64,000 nt of DNA, from the NCBI GenBank assembly GCA_003576845.1, contig QEVJ01000022.1, positions 1 to 64,000 of the forward strand, written 5' to 3'. A program made the position numbers and the translations under genes. The first letter of the stretch is position 1, and each line of letters begins with the position of its first letter. Shown piece after piece: positions 9,735-20,515 of the stretch. The DNA comes from Planctomycetota bacterium (GTDB taxonomy: Bacteria; Planctomycetota; Planctomycetia; Pirellulales; PLA5). Below the pieces are notes generated by a model. That model was not told the DNA's origin, did not search any database, and saw only the letters and a list, made by a program, of their open reading frames with translations.

Positions 9735-9887
9735 GGCGCGTAGCGGGTGGAGACGCAGCGAGAACGTGAAGATTGAGTATTCGTGGCCGTCGGGCGAGTG
9801 TCAAGTTGCGCGGCAAATGGCGACGCGACGGGGGCTCGATTATAGTGGGGCATCGAACTCATTGTTCTCGTCTGTCGAGGAAGCATC

Positions 9888-11186
9888 ATGCGATCGCTGC
9901 ATTCTCTTGCCGCTGTCGTTCTCGGTATCGCGGCCGCCACCGCCACCGCCGCGGAGCCTTCGGATCGGAAAGCGCAAACCCGCGTCGACGCCTCGACGCT
10001 TACCGGAAAGATAATGTGCGGTTATCAGGGCTGGTTCGCCGCCGAGGGCGACGCCGCCGGACGCGGTTGGGTGCATTACGGCCGCGGCGGACGCTTCGAG
10101 CCGGGCAGGGCCGCGATCGACCTCTGGCCTGACCTTGCCGAATTCGACGCCGACGAGAAGTTTCCCACCGCGTTTCGCCACGCCGACGGCAGCGTCGCCC
10201 ACGTGTTTAGCTCGACGAATTCCAAAACCGTCGATCGCCACTTCCGCTGGATGCGCGAATACGGTACCGACGGCGTGTTCGTGCAACGATTTGCCGTCGA
10301 AACGTTCGGCGAGAAGAACCTCGCCCAGTGCAACGCGGTGCTCGATCGTTGCCGGACGTCGGCCAACGAGCACGGCCGGGCCTATGCCGTGATGTACGAT
10401 CTTTCCGGCCTGCGCGACGGGCAGATGGATCGCGTGATCGACGATTGGAAGCGTCTGGTAGACCAGCGCAAGCTCACGCGCGATGCGAACGACAAAGCCT
10501 ATCTGCACCACCGCGGCAAGCCCGTCGTCGCCGTCTGGGGCCTCGGCTTCAACGACGGTCGGCGATACACGCTCGAAGAATGTGCGCGGCTCGTGCAATT
10601 CCTGAAAGACGATCCCAAATACGGCGGCCTGACCGTCATGCTCGGCGTGCCGACCGGCTGGCGGACGCTCGATGCCGACTGTGTCAAGGACGAGAAGCTG
10701 CACGATATCGTCCGCGCGGCGGACATTGTCAGCCCGTGGACGGTGGGCCGCTATATCTCGCCGAAGACGGCGATCGAACACGCCGAGCGGCGGTGGAAGC
10801 CCGACATCGCCTGGTGCCGCGAGAACGGCAAGGAGTATCTGCCGGTCGCGTTCCCCGGGTTCAGTTGGCACAACCTCAAGGGAAATGCTCCGCTCGACCA
10901 GATTCCGCGGCTCAAGGGCCAGTTCCTGTGGACGCAATACGTAGAAGCCAAGAAACTCGGCGCGACGATGCTCTATCAGGCGATGTTCGACGAAATGGAC
11001 GAAGGCACGGCGATCTTCAAGTGCACGAACGACCCGCCGGCGGGCGCGAGCAAGTTTCTGACCTACGAAGGCTTGCCGACGGACCATTATCTCTGGCTGA
11101 CCGGGATGGGTGGGCGACTGTTGCGCGGAGAAGTCGATGCCGGCGAAACGATGCCGCGACGGGAGGCAAGGCCGGCGAAGAAGTAG
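9888..11186 (+). CDS. Glycoside hydrolase family 71/99-like secreted protein
   Basis: Predicted exported carbohydrate-active enzyme of 432 aa. It has an N-terminal signal peptide (MRSLHSLAAVVLGIAAATATA) followed by KIMCGYQGWFAAEGD and the acidic and aromatic motifs typical of GH71/99-like proteins (WMREYGTDGVFVQRF, KPVVAVWGLGFNDGR, QYVEAKKLGATMLYQAMFDE). The substrate cannot be inferred from sequence; related families act on mannans and alpha-glucans. It stands alone, without transport or regulatory genes around it. Confidence 0.85.
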   Translation: MRSLHSLAAVVLGIAAATATAAEPSDRKAQTRVDASTLTGKIMCGYQGWFAAEGDAAGRGWVHYGRGGRFEPGRAAIDLWPDLAEFDADEKFPTAFRHADGSVAHVFSSTNSKTVDRHFRWMREYGTDGVFVQRFAVETFGEKNLAQCNAVLDRCRTSANEHGRAYAVMYDLSGLRDGQMDRVIDDWKRLVDQRKLTRDANDKAYLHHRGKPVVAVWGLGFNDGRRYTLEECARLVQFLKDDPKYGGLTVMLGVPTGWRTLDADCVKDEKLHDIVRAADIVSPWTVGRYISPKTAIEHAERRWKPDIAWCRENGKEYLPVAFPGFSWHNLKGNAPLDQIPRLKGQFLWTQYVEAKKLGATMLYQAMFDEMDEGTAIFKCTNDPPAGASKFLTYEGLPTDHYLWLTGMGGRLLRGEVDAGETMPRREARPAKK

Positions 11187-11451
11187 CGCGGCGCGTCGGC
11201 ACGCTCGACAGGCATACTTGTGCGAACCGACGCGCGCTGAGCCGGCGGGTCTCACTCCGGGGATGTGGCCGACAAGTCGACCCAATGCGGCGAAGTCTGC
11301 CACACCGTAGCCGACGGTCGTGACTCAGGGTGCCCCACCGGGTTACAATAGAGGCGTCGCGAAGGCGACTCCCTTGTGGCGTTTTTCGCCCTCGCTGTCC
11401 TCCGCCCGTCATACTCCCGCCTCGACATTCCCGCCGTTGGAGAGTGCGAAT

Positions 11452-14400
11452 ATGATTCGCCTGCGTTCACCTCGTAAGTGTCTTTCGATCTCGGCATCGG
11501 TATTGGGATTGTTCGCCTTCGTGTCCATCGGTCGCGCCGACGACCCCAAGATCGATTTCGGCCGCAAGATCCGTCCGCTCCTCGCCGAGAACTGCTTCCA
11601 CTGCCACGGTCCCGACGAGAAGACGCGCGAGGCGGGCCTGCGGCTCGACACCCACGACGGGTTGCTCGCCGAACTGGACTCCGGCGAGACGGCCGTCGTC
11701 CCCGGCGACGCGGCCAAGAGCGCGCTCTTCGCGCGGATAACCGCCGACGATCCGGACGCCCGCATGCCGCCCGAGGAAACGAAGAAGAAGCTTACGCCCG
11801 AGCAAATCGACCTCATCAAGCAGTGGATCGACCAAGGGGCGAAGTGGGACGAGCACTGGTCGTTCGTCGCGCCGAAGCGCCCGCCGCTGCCCGACGTGTC
11901 CGACAAGTCTTGGCCGCGAAACGAGATCGACCGGTTCGTTCTCGCGCGGCTCGAAAGAGAGAAACTGTCGCCGTCGAAGCCGGCCGAGAAGGTGGCGCTC
12001 CTTCGCCGCGCGACCTACGATTTGACCGGCTTGCCGCCGACGCCGGCCGAAGTCGACGCCTTTCTCGCCGACGACTCCGACGAAGCCTACGCTCGCGTCG
12101 TCGATCGCCTGCTCGATTCTCAGCGGTACGGCGAGCATATTGCCCGCGAGTGGCTCGATGCGGCCCGCTACGGCGACACGCACGGGCTGCACCTGGACAA
12201 TTACCGCGAGATGTGGCCCTACCGCGATTGGGTCATCAAGGCGTTCAACCGCAACATGCCCTTCGACCAGTTCACGATCGAGCAGCTTGCCGGTGATTTG
12301 TTGCCCGGCGCCACGCGCGACCAGATCGTCGCCACCGGTTTCAACCGCTGCAACGTCACGACCAGCGAAGGCGGAGCGATCGATGCCGAGTACCTCATCC
12401 ACTACACGAACGACCGCGTGTCGACCGTAGGAACCGTCTGGATGGGCCTAACGCTCGGCTGCGCCGTGTGCCACGATCACAAGTTCGATCCCGTCAGTCA
12501 AAAGGACTTCTATCAGCTCACCGCGTTCTTCAACAGCCTCGACGGACCGGTGATGGACGGCAACTCGAAGAACCCCGCGCCGGTCGTCAAGGTCGCCAGC
12601 GACGAACAATTGGCGCAAATGGCGGCGCTCGACGAGCAAATCGACGAGACGGCCAAGACGCTCAGCGCGGACAACGCCGAAGTCGACCGAGCACAAGCCG
12701 AATGGGAAGCGAGTCTCGCCGCGAAGCCGGAAGGCGACGTGAAGTGGACTGTGCTCAACGCCAAGTCGTACACCTCGCGCGGCAAGGCGAACCTCGCCAA
12801 GCTCGAAGACAACTCGATTCTCGCCAGCGGCGAAAACCCGGCGCAAGAGGTGTACGAGATCGTCGCCGACTTACCCGCCGAGCCCGTCGCGGCCGTCCGC
12901 CTCGAAGCGCTCACCGATCCGTCGCTCCCCGAGGGCGGCGCGGGCCGCAGCCCGAACGGCAACGTCGTGCTCAGCGAGTTCGAAATCGAAACCTCGCCCG
13001 CCGGTGCGGCGGACAACTGGCAGAAGGTCAAACTCGTCGGCGCGTGGGCCGATTTCGAGCAGCCCGACGGCAATTTCAAGATTGCGAACGCGATCGACGG
13101 CAATCGCAACACCGGTTGGGCCATCGGCGGACACCTCAAACGCGAGAACCGCGTAGCGATGTTCCGTCCCGAGAAGCCGCTCGGCGACGGCAAATCGCCA
13201 AACCTCATCAAGGTGCGTCTGCGGCACCAATCCGTGTTCGGCCAGCACCAGTTTGGACGGATTCGCCTGTCGGTCACGTCGGCCGCCGCGATTCCGCAGC
13301 TTCACGACTCGACCGTTCCACCGGCGATCAAGGCCATCGTCGCCATCGCCCCCGGCCAGCGCACTGCGGCCCAGCAGACCGAGCTCCGCGACCACTATCG
13401 CAAGTCCGTCTCGCAAGACGCCGCGATCGTAAAGGCTCGCGAGGAAATCGCCAAACTCCGCGAGCGTCGCGCTGCCATGGACAACGCGCTGCCGATCACG
13501 CTCGTCTGGAAGGAAATGGCCAAGCCGCGCCAGGCTCACGTCCTCTATCGCGGCGAGTACGACAAGCCGCGCGACCCCGTCGAGCGGCAAACGCCCGCCG
13601 CGCTGCCGCCGCTCGTCGTCGAGGAAGGCGCGTTGCCGACGCGGCTCGACCTCGCCCGCTGGCTCGTCGCGCCCGAGCACCCGCTCACCGCCCGCGTGAC
13701 CGTCAATCGGATGTGGCAGCATTATTTCGGCACGGGCCTGGTCGAATCGAGCGAAGACTTCGGCACGCAAGGCATGCAGCCGTCGCATCCGGAGCTGCTC
13801 GATTGGCTCGCGGTCGAATTCCGCGAGACGGGCTGGGACGTAAAGCGGATGCAAAAGCTCATCGTCATGTCGGCGACGTATCGCCAAGACTCGAAGATCG
13901 GCCGCGAACTGCTCGCTCGCGACCCGAAGAACCGCCTGCTCGCCCGCGGACCGAGATATCGGATGGATGCCGAGATGGTCCGCGACACGGCCCTGTTCGT
14001 CGGCAACCTGCTCGGCGGCGACATTGGCGGCCCGAGCGTGAAAACGTATCAACCGCCGGGAATCTGGGAAGCCGTCGGCTATACCGACAGCAACACCAAG
14101 AACTTCCAGCGCGACACCGGCGCCGCGCTCTATCGCCGCAGCATGTACACGTTCTGGAAGCGCACGGCCCCGCCGCCGGCGATGACGACGCTCGACGCGC
14201 CGTCGCGCGAGACCTGCACGGTCCGCCGCACCCGGACGAACACCCCGCTCGCCGCACTCGCGCTGATGAACGACGAGCAGTTCGTCGAAGCCTCGCGGCA
14301 TCTGGCGGAGCGCGTCATCCTCGAAGGCGGTCCGAGCGACGCCGACCGCGCGACGTATCTCTTCCGCCTCGCCACCGCTCGCAAGCCGAACGACGCGGAG

Positions 14401-14589
14401 CTGTCGGTGCTGCTCGAAACGCTTGCTAAACATCAAGCGACGTTCGCGGCCGACGAAGAAGCCGCGAAAAAACTAATCGCAGTCGGCGAATCGAAACCCC
14501 GCCAAGGTCTCGACGCCAAACAAGTCGCCGCCTGGGCAATGGTGGCGAATCTGGTGCTGAATCTGGATGAGGTGTTGACGAAGGGATAG
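11452..14589 (+). CDS. PSCyt1-DUF1549-DUF1553 planctomycete cytochrome protein
   Basis: Large secreted protein (1045 aa) of the planctomycete PSD1 and cytochrome C family. The ATG follows GGAGAG and opens a signal sequence ([19 protein letters not shown]). A c-type heme motif CFHCH lies at residues 48-52. DUF1549 follows ([14 protein letters not shown] onward, including [14 protein letters not shown]), then an inserted beta-sandwich-like region, and DUF1553 fills the C-terminus ([22 protein letters not shown] onward). The role is unproven; members are usually paired with a DUF1501 protein. Here that partner is 2.6 kb away at 17185, separated by two minus-strand genes. Confidence 0.95.
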   Translation: MIRLRSPRKCLSISASVLGLFAFVSIGRADDPKIDFGRKIRPLLAENCFHCHGPDEKTREAGLRLDTHDGLLAELDSGETAVVPGDAAKSALFARITADDPDARMPPEETKKKLTPEQIDLIKQWIDQGAKWDEHWSFVAPKRPPLPDVSDKSWPRNEIDRFVLARLEREKLSPSKPAEKVALLRRATYDLTGLPPTPAEVDAFLADDSDEAYARVVDRLLDSQRYGEHIAREWLDAARYGDTHGLHLDNYREMWPYRDWVIKAFNRNMPFDQFTIEQLAGDLLPGATRDQIVATGFNRCNVTTSEGGAIDAEYLIHYTNDRVSTVGTVWMGLTLGCAVCHDHKFDPVSQKDFYQLTAFFNSLDGPVMDGNSKNPAPVVKVASDEQLAQMAALDEQIDETAKTLSADNAEVDRAQAEWEASLAAKPEGDVKWTVLNAKSYTSRGKANLAKLEDNSILASGENPAQEVYEIVADLPAEPVAAVRLEALTDPSLPEGGAGRSPNGNVVLSEFEIETSPAGAADNWQKVKLVGAWADFEQPDGNFKIANAIDGNRNTGWAIGGHLKRENRVAMFRPEKPLGDGKSPNLIKVRLRHQSVFGQHQFGRIRLSVTSAAAIPQLHDSTVPPAIKAIVAIAPGQRTAAQQTELRDHYRKSVSQDAAIVKAREEIAKLRERRAAMDNALPITLVWKEMAKPRQAHVLYRGEYDKPRDPVERQTPAALPPLVVEEGALPTRLDLARWLVAPEHPLTARVTVNRMWQHYFGTGLVESSEDFGTQGMQPSHPELLDWLAVEFRETGWDVKRMQKLIVMSATYRQDSKIGRELLARDPKNRLLARGPRYRMDAEMVRDTALFVGNLLGGDIGGPSVKTYQPPGIWEAVGYTDSNTKNFQRDTGAALYRRSMYTFWKRTAPPPAMTTLDAPSRETCTVRRTRTNTPLAALALMNDEQFVEASRHLAERVILEGGPSDADRATYLFRLATARKPNDAELSVLLETLAKHQATFAADEEAAKKLIAVGESKPRQGLDAKQVAAWAMVANLVLNLDEVLTKG

Positions 14590-14626
14590 TCCGATTTCGC
14601 GCCTGCGAGGAACGCCAATCGAAACT

Positions 14627-14717
14627 CATCTGCGGTCATCGGCGCAATCTGTGGATGATTCCTTCACAACTTTCCTCTTGTCGACAGTTCGTGGGTTATC
14701 CACAGATGGCGCAGATG
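14627..14717. repeat. Inverted repeat between convergent genes
   Basis: Left arm 14627-14656 contains CATCTGCG, CGGCGCAATCTGTGGAT; right arm 14698-14717 reads ATCCACAGATGGCGCAGATG. The arms pair imperfectly. The element fills the gap between the PSD1 gene and the opposing alpha/beta hydrolase. Confidence 0.75.
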
Positions 14718-14763
14718 AATGCCGGTCGAGGCGATATACGACTCGACCGACGACGGGCCCATC

Positions 14764-15540
14764 TTATTCATCCCGAAGGAACCGAACGGCCGCTTCCGCA
14801 AACTCAGCCGGCTTCTCCCACGGCACCATGTGTCCGCAGTTCTCGATCACTTCCAGCCGCGCGTTCGGCAGTTCGCGGGCGTAGGCTTCGCCGTGCGTCA
14901 GGGGGATGAGCTTGTCTTGCCGGCCCCAAAGCACGAGCGCCGGTTGCGCGATGCGCCAGAGATGTTGCCGCAGCCGCGGGTTGTGCAGATACGGATTCCA
15001 ACCGACGCGCGCCGTCGCTTCGCGAGCCTTTAGCCAGAGGTAAATCCGCGGATCGTCGAGCGACTCCGGCATCGCCTCGTTCACGGCCGGGCCGGCGGGA
15101 TCGAAGAACAGCAGCTTGCGGAGCTTCGCCAGGTCGTCGATGAACAGTTCCGCCATCGGCGAACCCGGCACGTGCAAGCCCGCCGCCGCCGTCAGCACCA
15201 GCTTGCTCGCCAACTGCGGTCGCAACACCGACATTTCGCACGCGATCCACGCCCCCAGCGAGAACCCGACGACCGGCACGGCGGACAGCTTTAGCTCGGC
15301 GAACAGATCGATGTAGTGCCACGCCAGGTCCTGGATGTCGCGAATCGTTTCCAGCCCTTCCGACGAATCGAAGCCGGGGTGCGCCGGCAGATAGACCGTA
15401 AACCGCTCGGCGAGCATCGCGTGAAACGGCGCCCATTGCGTCTCGCCGCCCGCGCTGTGCAGGTAAACGAGCGGCGGGCCGTCGCCGCCGACGGTGACCT
15501 GCGTGCGGCGGCCGCGAATTTCGTGGAAGGTGGTTTTCAT
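14764..15540 (-). CDS. Alpha/beta fold hydrolase
   Basis: Cytosolic alpha/beta hydrolase, 258 aa. The nucleophile elbow is GFSLGAW, the likely acid is in LWGRQDKLIP and the histidine in ENCGHMVPWEKP, so the triad looks complete. The start MKTTFHEIRG was chosen because the reading frame upstream is made of repeat DNA (CCCGAAT heptamers ending 8 bases before the ATG). The substrate is unknown. The gene lies 230 bases downstream of the luciferase-like oxidoreductase on the same strand and may be co-transcribed with it. Confidence 0.9.
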   Translation of the reverse strand: MKTTFHEIRGRRTQVTVGGDGPPLVYLHSAGGETQWAPFHAMLAERFTVYLPAHPGFDSSEGLETIRDIQDLAWHYIDLFAELKLSAVPVVGFSLGAWIACEMSVLRPQLASKLVLTAAAGLHVPGSPMAELFIDDLAKLRKLLFFDPAGPAVNEAMPESLDDPRIYLWLKAREATARVGWNPYLHNPRLRQHLWRIAQPALVLWGRQDKLIPLTHGEAYARELPNARLEVIENCGHMVPWEKPAEFAEAAVRFLRDE

Positions 15541-15548
15541 CGGGGCGC

Positions 15549-15566
15549 GGGATTCGGGATTCGGGG
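15549..15566. repeat. GGGATTC repeat upstream of a start codon (copy 5)
   Basis: Two and a half GGGATTC units whose edge is 8 bases upstream of the ATG of the minus-strand alpha/beta hydrolase gene, where a ribosome-binding site would be expected. Confidence 0.85.
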
Positions 15567-15585
15567 AATGCGTCGCCGCGGAGTT

Positions 15586-15692
15586 GGAGATAATTGTGAA
15601 TGGAAAATCGTGACTTGTGAATTGTGAGTGGCACGGACGGCGCCTGCGCCGTTCATGCATTCACAATTCACCACTTTCCATTCACCATTCTC
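15586..15692. repeat. AT-rich ATTGTGAATGG hairpin repeat
   Basis: ATTGTGAATGG-type units on the left are mirrored by CCATTCAC and TTCACAATTCACC units on the right. A perfect 7-bp GC hairpin (ACGGCGC, loop CT, GCGCCGT; 15637-15652) sits in the centre. Base composition differs sharply from the flanking genes. Confidence 0.8.
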
Positions 15693-15693
15693 C

Positions 15694-15790
15694 CCAACCT
15701 CTAACCTCCAACCTCTAACCTCCAACCTCTAACCTCCAACCTCTAACCTCCAACCTCTAACCTCCAACCTCTAACCTCCAACCTCTAACC
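15694..15790. repeat. 14-bp tandem repeat, about seven copies
   Basis: CCAACCTCTAACCT repeated head to tail 6.9 times without variation. The other strand reads AGGTTAGAGGTTGG. It overlaps the 3' end of the oxidoreductase gene and supplies its last residues (LEVGG) and stop codon. Confidence 0.97.
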
Positions 15791-16892
15791 GGGCAAACGT
15801 CGTCATGTTCTTGCGCGTCAGATCGGCGGGCAGGGTGCCGAGTTGGAACAGACCGAGCAGGTTGCCGACGCCGAGCTCTTTCGCGTACTCGGCGATTTTT
15901 TGGCGGACCGTCGCCGGGCTGCCGACGATGGCGTACGCGCCGCGCTCGATGTCGTCGCGCGATTTTGCGTTGCTCAGAAACGAGCCGAGGGCTTTGTGGA
16001 TGCCCGCGATCGACCGAATGCTCGTGTAACCCGGCGGCAGCACAACCAGGCCCTTGAGCAAGTGATGGGCGAAGTAGAACAAGTGCTTCTCGTACTCCGC
16101 CCAAGCCTGCTCGTCGGTCTCGGCGACGTAGATGGGGCACAACCACCCAAGCTGATACGGCGACGCCGTGTAGCCGTTCTTCTCGCAGGCCTCGCGAAAG
16201 GCGTCGAAATTCTTGCGGAAGAAGTCGATGTGGAAGTAGGGAATGCCCATGTAGCCGAAGCGGCGGGCGGCGACGAGCTCGATCGTCTCCTTGCTCCCCG
16301 CGCCGGGAATCCAGATCGTCGGATGCGGCTGTTGGATCGGCCGCGGCCAGGGATTCACGTACTTGAGCTTCCAATGCTCTCCATAATGCTCGAACGGTCC
16401 CGGCTCGGTCCACGCCCGCAGAACGAGGTCCATCGCCTCGTGGAACATGCTCCGGGCGAACGTGGGATTGACGGTGAAGCTGTAATACTCCGGCCCGCCG
16501 CCGACGACGAGCCCCGCAATGAGCCGCCCGCCGCTGATGACGTCGATCATCGCGAATTCTTCCGCGACGCGCGTCGGCGGGTTGTAGAGCGGCAGTGCAT
16601 TGCCGATCACGGCGATCTTCACCCGCTTCGTTTGCCGCGCGAGAATCGCGCCCATCAAGTTCGGGCTGGGCATCGTGCCGTAGGCGTTTTGATGATGTTC
16701 GTTGACGCACACGCCGTCGAAGCCGAGCTCCTCGGCCAGGACCAACTCGTCGAGATAGCGGTTGTAGAGCGCGTGCCCGTGCTGCGGGTCGTACATCGAG
16801 TTCGGCAGCCACGTCCACGCGGTCTCGTACCGGTCGCCAAAATCGGCCGGCAGCCGGTCCCAAGGCATGAGGTGAAAGGCGAAAAACTGCAT
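15771..16892 (-). CDS. LLM-class flavin-dependent oxidoreductase
   Basis: Luciferase-like monooxygenase family enzyme, 373 aa, expected to use reduced flavin. Family motifs are LAEELGFDGVCVNEHHQNAY, EEFAMIDVISGGRLIAGLVVGGG and HPTIWIPGAGSKETIELVA. The start MQFFAFHLMPW is the canonical family N-terminus; an in-frame start 111 bases upstream would add unrelated residues. The extreme C-terminus (LEVGG) and the TAG stop come from the 14-bp tandem repeat, so the native end of the protein has been replaced or extended by repeat DNA. The substrate is unknown. Confidence 0.92.
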   Translation of the reverse strand: MQFFAFHLMPWDRLPADFGDRYETAWTWLPNSMYDPQHGHALYNRYLDELVLAEELGFDGVCVNEHHQNAYGTMPSPNLMGAILARQTKRVKIAVIGNALPLYNPPTRVAEEFAMIDVISGGRLIAGLVVGGGPEYYSFTVNPTFARSMFHEAMDLVLRAWTEPGPFEHYGEHWKLKYVNPWPRPIQQPHPTIWIPGAGSKETIELVAARRFGYMGIPYFHIDFFRKNFDAFREACEKNGYTASPYQLGWLCPIYVAETDEQAWAEYEKHLFYFAHHLLKGLVVLPPGYTSIRSIAGIHKALGSFLSNAKSRDDIERGAYAIVGSPATVRQKIAEYAKELGVGNLLGLFQLGTLPADLTRKNMTTFARLEVGG

Positions 16893-17184
16893 GAGTGTCC
16901 CGGGCGAGCGAACGTTCGCGTGGCGATCGAGTGAATCCGGCGAATCTGGCCGAATTTCGGCCCTCAGTTTGTCAAAACGCCAATCTGCCCGCAAGGAGTG
17001 CATTCGGCGCGCGGAACCGCCCAGGGTGCGCTCGAAATTCGGTAAGAACGAGGGCGATTTTCCGCTGCAAACGGGACCAGAGCGCTAGGGCCGCCAGTGC
17101 TCGGCGGGTAAAATGCAGACAAGGCGTTGCACCTCGGCACACGCCGCTGCACGGTATCTCCCACCGCGAACCTCCCGCCTCGCC

Positions 17185-18672
17185 ATGGACCCGCGAACCG
17201 AACATCTGCTGCTGCAGACCCGCCGTCATTTGTTGACCCAAGGCATCCACGCCGCCGGAGCGGCGGCGCTGGCGACCATCATGGGCCGCGGCGCACTTGC
17301 TACCGATGGCGCCGCCGCTTCGGCGCCTGCGGCCGCGCCGACGCGGAAAGGCGGCCTTCCCGGCTTGCCGCATCATCCGCCGACCGCCAAGCGGTTCATC
17401 TACTTGTTCATGAACGGCGGTCCGTCCCAGATGGACTTGTACGACTACAAGCCGGAGATGGACAAGCTCTTCGACAAGGACTTGCCCGACAGCGTGCGGA
17501 TGGGGCAGCGAATCACGACGATGACCTCGGGTCAAGCGCGGTTTCCGATCGCGCCGTCGATGTTCAAGTTCGCGCAGCACGGGCAATGCGGCCGCTGGGT
17601 GAGCGAGCTTCTGCCGCACACGGCAAGAGTCGTCGACGACTTGGCGTTTATGTACTCGGTGCACACCAACGCGATCAATCACGACCCGGCCGTGACGTTC
17701 ATTCAGACGGGCCGCGAGTTGCCCGGCTGGCCGAGCCTCGGCTCGTGGCTCACCTATGGTCTGGGCAGCGAAACCGAAAACCTGCCGAACTACGTCGTGA
17801 TGACGCCCTCGTGGTCGGCGAAGCGCCCGGCGCAGGCGTTGTATCAGCGGCTCTGGAGTTCCGGCTTCTTGCCGCCGAACTTGCAAGGCGTCGCGCTCCG
17901 GGCCAAAGGCGATCCCGTCTTGTTTCTCAAAGATCCGCCGGGCGTCGACTCCAGGACCCGCCGCGACATGCTCGACGGACTCTCGAAGCTCAACGAGATG
18001 CACCACGACGCGGTGGGCGATCCCGAAACGGCGGCCCGCATCGCGCAGTACGAAATGGCGTTTCGCATGCAATCGTCCGTGCCCGAGCTCACCGACTTGT
18101 CGAAAGAGCCAAAGCACGTGCTCGACCTGTACGGTCCCGAAGTGACGACGCCGGGGACGTTCGCGGCGAGTTGCTTGCTCGCCCGGCGCTTGGCGGAACG
18201 CGGCGTGCAGTGCATCCAGCTCTTTCATCGCGACTGGGACCAGCACGGCGATCTGCCCGGCGATCTGCGGTTGCAGTGCCGCGATGTCGATCATGCGACG
18301 CGGGGCTTGATCGAAGACCTCAAGCAGCGCGACATGCTCAAGGACACGATCATCGTCTGGGGCGGCGAATTCGGCCGCACGATCTATTGCCAGGGCGGTT
18401 TATCGCGAACGGATTACGGCCGCGATCATCATCCGCGATGCTTCACGATGTGGATGGCCGGCGGCGGAATCCAAGGCGGCCGTTCGATCGGCCAGACCGA
18501 CGACTTCAGCTACAACATCGTCAAAGACCCGGTGAAGATCGCCGACATCAACAACACGATCCTGCACTGCCTCGGTATCGACACGCAGCGGTTTTCGGTG
18601 AAGCACCAGGGACTCGACGCCCGAGTGACGGGCGTCGAGCCGTGCCGGGTGCTCAAGGAGTTCTTGGCGTAA
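17185..18672 (+). CDS. DUF1501 domain protein (sulfatase-like, secreted)
   Basis: DUF1501 family protein of 495 aa. The N-terminus carries a twin-arginine-like signal ([10 protein letters not shown] followed by [12 protein letters not shown]). Family motifs are [50 protein letters not shown] and [18 protein letters not shown]. The fold is alkaline phosphatase/sulfatase-like. These proteins usually accompany DUF1549/DUF1553 cytochromes in planctomycetes and are thought to function with them in the periplasm. The start was chosen because it begins the conserved N-terminus [14 protein letters not shown]. Confidence 0.95.
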   Translation: MDPRTEHLLLQTRRHLLTQGIHAAGAAALATIMGRGALATDGAAASAPAAAPTRKGGLPGLPHHPPTAKRFIYLFMNGGPSQMDLYDYKPEMDKLFDKDLPDSVRMGQRITTMTSGQARFPIAPSMFKFAQHGQCGRWVSELLPHTARVVDDLAFMYSVHTNAINHDPAVTFIQTGRELPGWPSLGSWLTYGLGSETENLPNYVVMTPSWSAKRPAQALYQRLWSSGFLPPNLQGVALRAKGDPVLFLKDPPGVDSRTRRDMLDGLSKLNEMHHDAVGDPETAARIAQYEMAFRMQSSVPELTDLSKEPKHVLDLYGPEVTTPGTFAASCLLARRLAERGVQCIQLFHRDWDQHGDLPGDLRLQCRDVDHATRGLIEDLKQRDMLKDTIIVWGGEFGRTIYCQGGLSRTDYGRDHHPRCFTMWMAGGGIQGGRSIGQTDDFSYNIVKDPVKIADINNTILHCLGIDTQRFSVKHQGLDARVTGVEPCRVLKEFLA

Positions 18673-18905
18673 GCGGCGACTGGCTGCGTTCCTATTCTGT
18701 GGGTCAGGCCAAGCGGCAAACGGCGAGACGTTCTCGAATCACTCGCGCCGCACTGGCCTGATAGTTCGTTCGACCAACCTGACGCTTGTCAGGGCGGCGC
18801 GGGCAACGCGGGTCGAAAATGGCAACGTGGTCTCCCGCTTGCCCTAACCTACGAAAGCGGTTTACGGGATCGGTTTTTGCGGTTGGTTTTCGGGACAAGA
18901 GATCG

Positions 18906-19574
18906 ATGTGCGGTCGCTTTACGCTTCGTGCCCGGATGCAGGTGTTGGTCAAGCAGTTTCGGCTGGACGCGGCCGTGCCGGTTCGCCCGCGGTACAACAT
19001 CGCGCCGACGCAGGACGTGCCCGTGGTCCGCACGACGCCGGATGGGCAGCGGGAACTCGTGATGCTGCGCTGGGGATTGGTGCCGAGTTGGGCCGACGAC
19101 CTGGCCATCGGCAACCGGATGATTAACGCCCGCGGCGAAACTGTGGCCGAGAAGCCGTCGTTTCGGTCGGCTCTCAAAAAGCGGCGGTGCGTCGTCGTCG
19201 CCGATGGGTACTACGAGTGGAAGAAGACCGGCAAGGCGAAACAGCCGTACCTGTTCCACTTCGACGACGACCGGCCGTTTGCGTTCGCCGGGCTTTGGGA
19301 GCGTTGGTCGAAAGGCGGTGAGCCGCTCGAAACGTGTACGGTCATTACCACCACGGCGAGTCCGCTCGCGTCGTTGGCTCACGATCGAATGCCGACGATC
19401 CTCGAAGGACCGGCGCTCGACATCTGGCTCGATCCGGAAGTTACCGACTCAGCGGCACTAACGGGCTTTCTCCAGCCCTTCGCGCACGACGGCTTCGTCG
19501 CCACGCCGGTGAGCACGCTCGTGAACAGCCCGGCGAACGAGGACCCGCGGTGCGTGGAAGAAACTGCGGTGTAA
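18906..19574 (+). CDS. SOS response-associated peptidase (YedK/HMCES)
   Basis: Abasic-site sensor that crosslinks to single-stranded DNA through its N-terminal cysteine, 222 aa. The essential MCGRF start gives Cys2 after Met removal, which fixes the start codon. The other conserved residues are visible: Asn in MINARGET, Glu in DGYYEWKK and His in SLAHDRMP. With uvrA and mfd it is the third DNA-repair gene in the window, but the three are not adjacent. Confidence 0.96.
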   Translation: MCGRFTLRARMQVLVKQFRLDAAVPVRPRYNIAPTQDVPVVRTTPDGQRELVMLRWGLVPSWADDLAIGNRMINARGETVAEKPSFRSALKKRRCVVVADGYYEWKKTGKAKQPYLFHFDDDRPFAFAGLWERWSKGGEPLETCTVITTTASPLASLAHDRMPTILEGPALDIWLDPEVTDSAALTGFLQPFAHDGFVATPVSTLVNSPANEDPRCVEETAV

Positions 19575-19731
19575 GCGACGCTGGCAGAATGCCCCGTCGA
19601 CGGCGACGGGACTCGGGGGAATTGACCGATTTCGTGGACTTTGCGGGGCGTTTGGCAAAGCTGGCGACGTGACTTGGCCGATGGAAACGGATAGACTTAG
19701 ATATTGCTATTCCGGAACGCGAGGTGACGCG

Positions 19732-20088
19732 ATGATCGGCCGACGCTTGCTATCCGTGCTGGCACTGGTGGGACTTTTGTGCCTGTTTGCCGGCGAGGTC
19801 AATGCGCAGTCGCCGCGGGGAATCGGCGGGTATTCGGGCCGTTATCAGCCGTCCCGGCCGACCGTGAGTCCTTATCTGAACCTCTTTGAGCCGCGGCGGG
19901 GACCGATTCCCAACTATCACCTCTACGTGCGGCCGATCTTGCAGCAACAACAGATCAACGCTCAGCAAAGCGCGGCCGTGCAGCAGATCCAACAGGGTTT
20001 GCAGCAGACGCAGACGACCGTCCAGGGGCCGACCGGTATCGGCGCGGGCTTCCGGAACTTCTCGCACTATTACACCGGGCTGCGGTAA
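19732..20088 (+). CDS. Small exported glutamine-rich protein
   Basis: Exported protein of 118 aa and unknown function. A good Shine-Dalgarno (GAGGTGA) precedes the ATG, and a typical signal peptide follows (MIGRRLLSVLALVGLLCLFAGEVNA). The mature part has Arg/Pro-rich and then Gln-rich stretches (ILQQQQINAQQSAAVQQIQQ) and ends GFRNFSHYYTGLR. No enzymatic motif is present. Confidence 0.75.
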   Translation: MIGRRLLSVLALVGLLCLFAGEVNAQSPRGIGGYSGRYQPSRPTVSPYLNLFEPRRGPIPNYHLYVRPILQQQQINAQQSAAVQQIQQGLQQTQTTVQGPTGIGAGFRNFSHYYTGLR

Positions 20089-20199
20089 GCGGGCTTCGGC
20101 CGGCGTCCGTTGTACGCTTGTGGGATTTGCGATTGATCCCGCGCGTTTGCGTCACCCGTCTCTTCGCCGGTCGGTTCAGCAGCGGAACGCCCCACGGCT

Positions 20200-20275
20200 C
20201 GTAGCGGAAGTCGCAAGACTTCCGACGGTGGCCGTCAATTGACAAGACGTCGTAAGTCTGGCGACTTCCGCTACG
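20200..20275. repeat. 22-bp inverted repeat
   Basis: Arms 20200-20221 (CGTAGCGGAAGTCGCAAGAC and two more bases) and 20254-20275 pair with one mismatch. The element lies in the 427-base gap before the polysaccharide-export gene; the rest of that gap shows nothing recognisable. Confidence 0.9.
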
Positions 20276-20515
20276 GTGCATTGCGCGATCGCGGCGGCGG
20301 CGCGACGGCAAACTTTGCCGATTAAGTTGCCCTTTCCGGCAGATTTGATTGAGCGAATGGGGCAAAGCTTGCCGATGAGTCCATCGAACGGGGTGTGGCG
20401 CGTCCACGTGCGTCCACACGAACCCGTTTCCGAGGTCGAGCCGCAACACACGGCCCGCCGCGGCGCCCGTCGCCGAATTCGCAGCCAATTTCGCAGCATA
20501 CCGGGGATGGAACCC

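Noticed and set aside
15694-15790. CRISPR array or telomere-like repeat
   Set aside because: Units are contiguous with no spacers, and the CCTCTAACCTCCAA period is 14 bases within a bacterial chromosome; it is a simple tandem repeat.
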